From NCBI GenBank assembly GCA_030626465.1, contig DAOUOU010000007.1, positions 1-26,904 on the forward strand: a stretch of 26,904 nucleotides of DNA, in the 5' to 3' direction. This stretch comes from Bacteroidales bacterium (lineage in GTDB: Bacteria; Bacteroidota; Bacteroidia; Bacteroidales; UBA10428). This document shows positions 23,533 to 26,904 of the stretch, one piece after another. The notes under the pieces are model-generated. The model made no database searches, was not told the origin of the DNA, and saw nothing but the letters and a program-made list of their open reading frames with translations. Positions within the stretch are counted from its first letter, which is position 1. The number at the start of each line of letters is the position of its first letter. A program made the translations under genes and the position numbers.

Positions 23533-24885
23533 CTATTTGTACCACATTTGATTGCCAATCATCAGGGCCTCCTGCACTGTGATTCGTACCCCATTATTAT
23601 ATGCCGAAACAAAGGCATCATCAATTATAGTTGTATTCCATACATGAATCCTGTAATCGCGAGCTTCCTTATATACACTGAATGAGCCAATGGAATATTT
23701 ATGCCAGCCTTCATGCAATTCTTTTCGAACTTCCTTATCGAGATTGAACTTCCTAAAATACCTGGCTATATTAACTGATTTGTGTCCTGCTGCAAGCTGA
23801 ACACGATAATACACTCCTTCTTCAGGCTCGAGCAGATAAGATAAATTGGATTTGATTTCTTTTAACTGACTTTTACTTGTTCCGGTTTTCGACCCCGTTT
23901 CAATAGTCTTTTGAGATGACGTAGTTACTATAGTGGAGGTTTGCTGAACAGACTGAGCCAGAGCAGGCATTGATAATGAGAAGATAAGATCATTAATTTC
24001 GGCAGGATCCAATGAAGCCAGGTCTCTCTCTGTTTGTTTAATATCAATGCTCATTGTCTTTTCTCCTTCAAGATAAGAGAACTTGCCTTTTAACTGTGGC
24101 GGAGGGGTTGACTGTGAAGCAGGAATGAGCTTATAAGCCACGGTAAAATAAGGTTCGGGAGGAAGGTTCATCCATAGAAATTTTGCAGTATTAGCTCTGA
24201 AGGTAAAAATTGCTTCCCTGGGATCAATATTTACTGCCTGATAGCCTGTAGGAATTGTTTCTTCTATTTTTGCAAACTTCTGTTTTGATTCTTTATTAAC
24301 CAGAATTTTCACTATAAAACCATTACCGGATGGTTCAGTATATGGTTTTTGCCTGATGCAAGCCATCTGGGGCTCGGCAGTTGCGGGAGGGATATAAGGT
24401 ATTACTTGTTGCTCGAAATCATTAATATCAACAATCAGGGCCGGATCGATGTTTGGAGAGGGAAGAATCGTTATAGGTTGACTTTCTATGCTTACCGATT
24501 TTCGTTCGTTCTCGTCGATATATGAAAACTTGCCTTTGATATCAAAGCTTCCTTTAAGGCGTTCATCAACTTTAATCTTATACACAACGGAAAATTCATT
24601 TTTGCTTGGCATACGAAGCCAAATCATTCGAACTTTTTTCTCCTCAAAAGTAAAGTCGGCATTTGATGAGACATATGAAGATGCAGATAACCCTGCCGGT
24701 AAAGTTTGCTGAAGTCGTGAAAAACTTTCCAGATTACCTTTCTGAATATTGACCTGCACCTCAAATTCTGTTCCTGCCACCACTTCATCGGGCACCTGGA
24801 TATTGAGGACAACTGACGACTGGAATATTGAACCAATCGAAAGGGCGGTAATCAGATTTATGATTAGCACAATAACTCTATACAT
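23533..24885 (-). CDS. SPOR-domain envelope protein with a duplicated beta domain
   Basis: A signal sequence (about 1-22) precedes two similar domains, residues about 25-137 and 188-283. Aligned pairs are TLPAGL/TIPTGY, FTFEEKKVRMIWLRMP/FTFRANTAKFLWMNLP, FSVVYKIK/FTVAYKLI, and LKGSFDIKGKFSYIDE/LKGKFSYLEGE. The repeats resemble immunoglobulin-like adhesion or surface domains such as DUF11-type. A Ser/Thr-rich linker (about 310-345) leads to a C-terminal SPOR-like domain (about 357-440) starting YYRVQLAAG, with SIGSFSVYKEARDYRIHV and GVRITVQEAL. SPOR domains bind denuded peptidoglycan at division sites. It is likely co-transcribed with the EF-hand barrel gene downstream. Confidence 0.8.
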   Translation of the reverse strand: MYRVIVLIINLITALSIGSIFQSSVVLNIQVPDEVVAGTEFEVQVNIQKGNLESFSRLQQTLPAGLSASSYVSSNADFTFEEKKVRMIWLRMPSKNEFSVVYKIKVDERLKGSFDIKGKFSYIDENERKSVSIESQPITILPSPNIDPALIVDINDFEQQVIPYIPPATAEPQMACIRQKPYTEPSGNGFIVKILVNKESKQKFAKIEETIPTGYQAVNIDPREAIFTFRANTAKFLWMNLPPEPYFTVAYKLIPASQSTPPPQLKGKFSYLEGEKTMSIDIKQTERDLASLDPAEINDLIFSLSMPALAQSVQQTSTIVTTSSQKTIETGSKTGTSKSQLKEIKSNLSYLLEPEEGVYYRVQLAAGHKSVNIARYFRKFNLDKEVRKELHEGWHKYSIGSFSVYKEARDYRIHVWNTTIIDDAFVSAYNNGVRITVQEALMIGNQMWYK

Positions 24886-25080
24886 CAGACATATGTATTA
24901 TTTACATGTAAGCTATAAATTTATAGATAATGGCAATCAAGTGCAAAGTACTGATAATTACTTATTGCCTGTAAAATTAAGCTAAATTATTGACAAACAA
25001 TACATTAATGCTGTTAATTTCTTTTTCAAGGATATTGGTTCTATATACTTTGTGCCAAAAAATACAGACTGTATGAATAT

Positions 25081-25791
25081 TTAGAAGTTTGGACTAAGCA
25101 TGTACTTGGAATAAAACTGGTTTATGGTATTAACAGCTTCTTCAGCAGTATCTACTACCCGAAATAAATCCAGGTCTTCTGGTGAAATATTTTTTTCACC
25201 CGCGAGCATTACCTCTTTGATCCATTTTACCAGTCCTTCCCAATATTCTTTTCCTGCCATAATAATAGGGAATCGACCAATCTTTTCTGTCTGGATCAAT
25301 GTCAGAGCTTCAAAAAGTTCGTCAAATGTACCGAAGCCTCCAGGCAATATAATAAATCCCTGTGCATATTTCATAAACATTACTTTTCGGATAAAAAAGT
25401 GATCGAATGTGATAAGCTTGTCAGAATCTATAAACAGATTTGGCTCCTGTTCAAATGGTAAATCGATATTGATCCCTACCGATCGGCCTTTGCCTCGTTT
25501 CGCTCCCAAATTTCCTGCTTCCATGATACCCGGACCGCCTCCCGTGATCACGCCATAACCATGCTGGGTTAATTGAAATGCGGTCTCTTCGGCAAGTATA
25601 TAGTATTTGGTTCCTGGTTCTGTTCGGGCACTACCAAATATTGAAACGCATGGACCAATTCTGGCCAGCTTTTCAAAACCTTCAACAAACTCCGATATTA
25701 TTTTGAAAATCTTCCAACTATCATAAGTTTTTATCTCATTCCAGTTTTTCTTTTTGAATGCCCTCTTGATCTTATCTTCACTATTCGACAT
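25081..25791 (-). CDS. LOG-family protein (TIGR00730-type nucleotide phosphoribohydrolase)
   Basis: This is a Rossmann-like enzyme family that cleaves the N-glycosidic bond of nucleoside 5'-monophosphates, known in plants and bacteria as cytokinin-activating LOG. The core motifs are intact: GGGPGIMEA (94-102) and PGGFGTFDE (160-168), the latter carrying the catalytic glutamate. An early stretch CVSIFGSAR (48-56) is the usual first strand. The length of 236 aa is slightly longer than plant LOG because of the N-terminal extension (1-45). The physiological substrate in this organism is not shown. It follows uvrA on the same strand with a 92 bp gap. Confidence 0.9.
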   Translation of the reverse strand: MSNSEDKIKRAFKKKNWNEIKTYDSWKIFKIISEFVEGFEKLARIGPCVSIFGSARTEPGTKYYILAEETAFQLTQHGYGVITGGGPGIMEAGNLGAKRGKGRSVGINIDLPFEQEPNLFIDSDKLITFDHFFIRKVMFMKYAQGFIILPGGFGTFDELFEALTLIQTEKIGRFPIIMAGKEYWEGLVKWIKEVMLAGEKNISPEDLDLFRVVDTAEEAVNTINQFYSKYMLSPNF

Positions 25792-25883
25792 AATCTTACA
25801 TGTATTTGCTAATTTTTTATTCCAAACGGATAAAGATATAACGAATTTCGAATCTCCGGAGTTATAAGAATTAACAATTCAAC

Positions 25884-26904
25884 TCAGGTGATTATCTCTT
25901 TCCTGAGAAACTGTGCCGTATAACTCGATTTACAGTTGAGAATTTCTTCAGGAGTTCCTTCACAGAGTATGTATCCTCCTTCCTGTCCACCTTCTCTGCC
26001 CAGATCAATAATATAATCGGCTACTTTAATTACATCCAGGTTATGCTCAATTATCATTACGGTATTTCCACGATTGACCAGATGTTGCAGAACACAAAGA
26101 AGAACGCGGATATCTTCAAAATGTAAGCCTGTAGTAGGTTCATCAAGTATGTACAATGTTTTTCCAGTGTCTTTTTTCGCAAGTTCTGCAGCTAATTTTA
26201 TTCTTTGTGATTCGCCACCTGAAAGTGTAGTTGATGGTTGTCCAAGGGTAATATACCCTAACCCAACTTTTTTCAATGCTTCTAGTTTTTTATGGATCTT
26301 GGGTATATTTTTAAAAAATTCGTATGCCTGATTGATAGTCATTTCAAGTACTTCATTTATATTTTGCCCTTTGTATTTAACTTCAAGGGTTTCACGATTG
26401 TAGCGTTTCCCTGAGCACTCTCTACATTCAATGTATACATCTGGTAAAAAGTTCATCTCGATGGTCTGTAGGCCGGCACCCTGGCAGGTTTCGCATCGTC
26501 CTCCTTTCACATTGAATGAGAATCTTCCCGGCTTATAGGCTCTTATTCTGGCTTCTGTGGTCAGGGCAAATAAGCTTCGAATATCAGAGAAAACACCTGT
26601 ATATGTAGCCGGATTTGAACGTGGTGTACGACCAATTGGTGACTGATCAACATCAATTACTTTATCTATGTTCTCTAAGCCAGCAATTGAAGAATAAGGC
26701 AGAGTCTCTTTGTTTGACCTGTAGAAATGCTTACTCAGTGCAGGATATAATGTTTCATTGATCAGGGATGATTTTCCGCTTCCGGAAACTCCTGTGATGC
26801 AAATAAACATGCCTAAAGGGAATTTTAATGTGATATTCTTAAGGTTATGACCTGTGGCGCCGGATAAGTGGATGAACTTACCGTTACCGGTTCGTCGAGA
26901 TTCA
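25884..26904 (-). CDS. uvrA: UvrA, excision nuclease ABC subunit A (C-terminal part, 5' end cut by window edge)
   Basis: UvrA is the damage-recognition ATPase of nucleotide excision repair. The reading frame runs unbroken to the window's right edge, starting ESRRTGNGKFIHLSGATGHNLK before the internal ATG at 26810, so most of the gene lies outside. Visible are Walker A GVSGSGKSS, the zinc-finger pattern CETC with a later CREC (about 130 residues into the fragment), the ABC signature TLSGGESQRIKLA, and Walker B LYILDEPTTGLH. About 339 of the usual about 940 residues are present. No disruption is seen. It is the first gene of a same-strand run toward the LOG protein. Confidence 0.97.
   Translation of the reverse strand, partial: ESRRTGNGKFIHLSGATGHNLKNITLKFPLGMFICITGVSGSGKSSLINETLYPALSKHFYRSNKETLPYSSIAGLENIDKVIDVDQSPIGRTPRSNPATYTGVFSDIRSLFALTTEARIRAYKPGRFSFNVKGGRCETCQGAGLQTIEMNFLPDVYIECRECSGKRYNRETLEVKYKGQNINEVLEMTINQAYEFFKNIPKIHKKLEALKKVGLGYITLGQPSTTLSGGESQRIKLAAELAKKDTGKTLYILDEPTTGLHFEDIRVLLCVLQHLVNRGNTVMIIEHNLDVIKVADYIIDLGREGGQEGGYILCEGTPEEILNCKSSYTAQFLRKEIIT

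Noticed and set aside
25062..25074. The palindrome ATACAG-A-CTGTAT downstream of the LOG gene, followed by T's on the minus strand.
   Set aside because: With a one-base centre it cannot form a stable hairpin beyond about 4 bp, so it is too weak to call a terminator.
1..26904. tRNA genes, CRISPR arrays, insertion sequences and phage genes.
   Set aside because: I found no cloverleaf-like structure, regularly spaced repeat set, transposase motif or phage protein in reading the window.

Overview
The window looks like a piece of a Bacteroidota chromosome, most likely Bacteroidales or Marinilabiliales. It is moderately AT-rich. Families typical of that phylum are present: GH97 and GH95 glycosidases, a LytTR regulator paired with a LytS/YehU-type kinase, a DUF6268-like envelope protein and a SPOR-domain protein. 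Several intergenic regions carry TAnnTTTG-type -7 boxes instead of sigma70-type -10 boxes. Both window edges cut genes: a GH97 enzyme on the left and uvrA on the right. I see no rRNA, tRNA, CRISPR array, transposase or phage gene.

Layout. (1) Positions 1-11343 are a carbohydrate-use region. It holds a GH97 glycosidase (5' end missing), three small envelope or unknown proteins, a sodium:solute symporter, a Tat-signal aldo/keto reductase, a GPH-family sugar:cation symporter and a lipoprotein GH95 alpha-L-fucosidase. No SusC/SusD pair lies inside the window. (2) Positions 11373-12185 hold a small membrane protein and a gene-free stretch packed with palindromes. (3) Positions 12186-16767 have a metal flavour. 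They hold a His-rich Spy/CpxP-like periplasmic protein, a LytTR response regulator overlapping a histidine kinase with a His-rich periplasmic loop, LarE (nickel-pincer cofactor synthesis), a stranded 3' fragment of pgeF, and a ZIP metal transporter split by a frameshift. (4) Positions 16868-20657 hold a large TPR protein, a small conserved-looking protein and a family 2 glycosyltransferase. (5) Positions 20650-26904 are housekeeping and envelope genes: miaA, smpB (divergent from miaA), an outer-membrane barrel ending in TSP3 repeats and an EF-hand, a duplicated-domain SPOR protein, a LOG-family protein and the C-terminal third of uvrA.

The most useful observations are these. The ZIP gene is broken exactly at an eight-T run that forms a U UUU UUA slippery heptamer in the correct register to restore the frame by a -1 shift. 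A C-terminal remnant of PgeF overlaps the end of larE in another frame. A family of ACCCTG/CAGGGT palindromes surrounds the Spy-like gene and its two-component system. Overlapping divergent promoters between miaA and smpB leave miaA almost leaderless. I found no clearly new multigene system. The closest candidate is the His-rich two-component, Spy-like and ZIP group.
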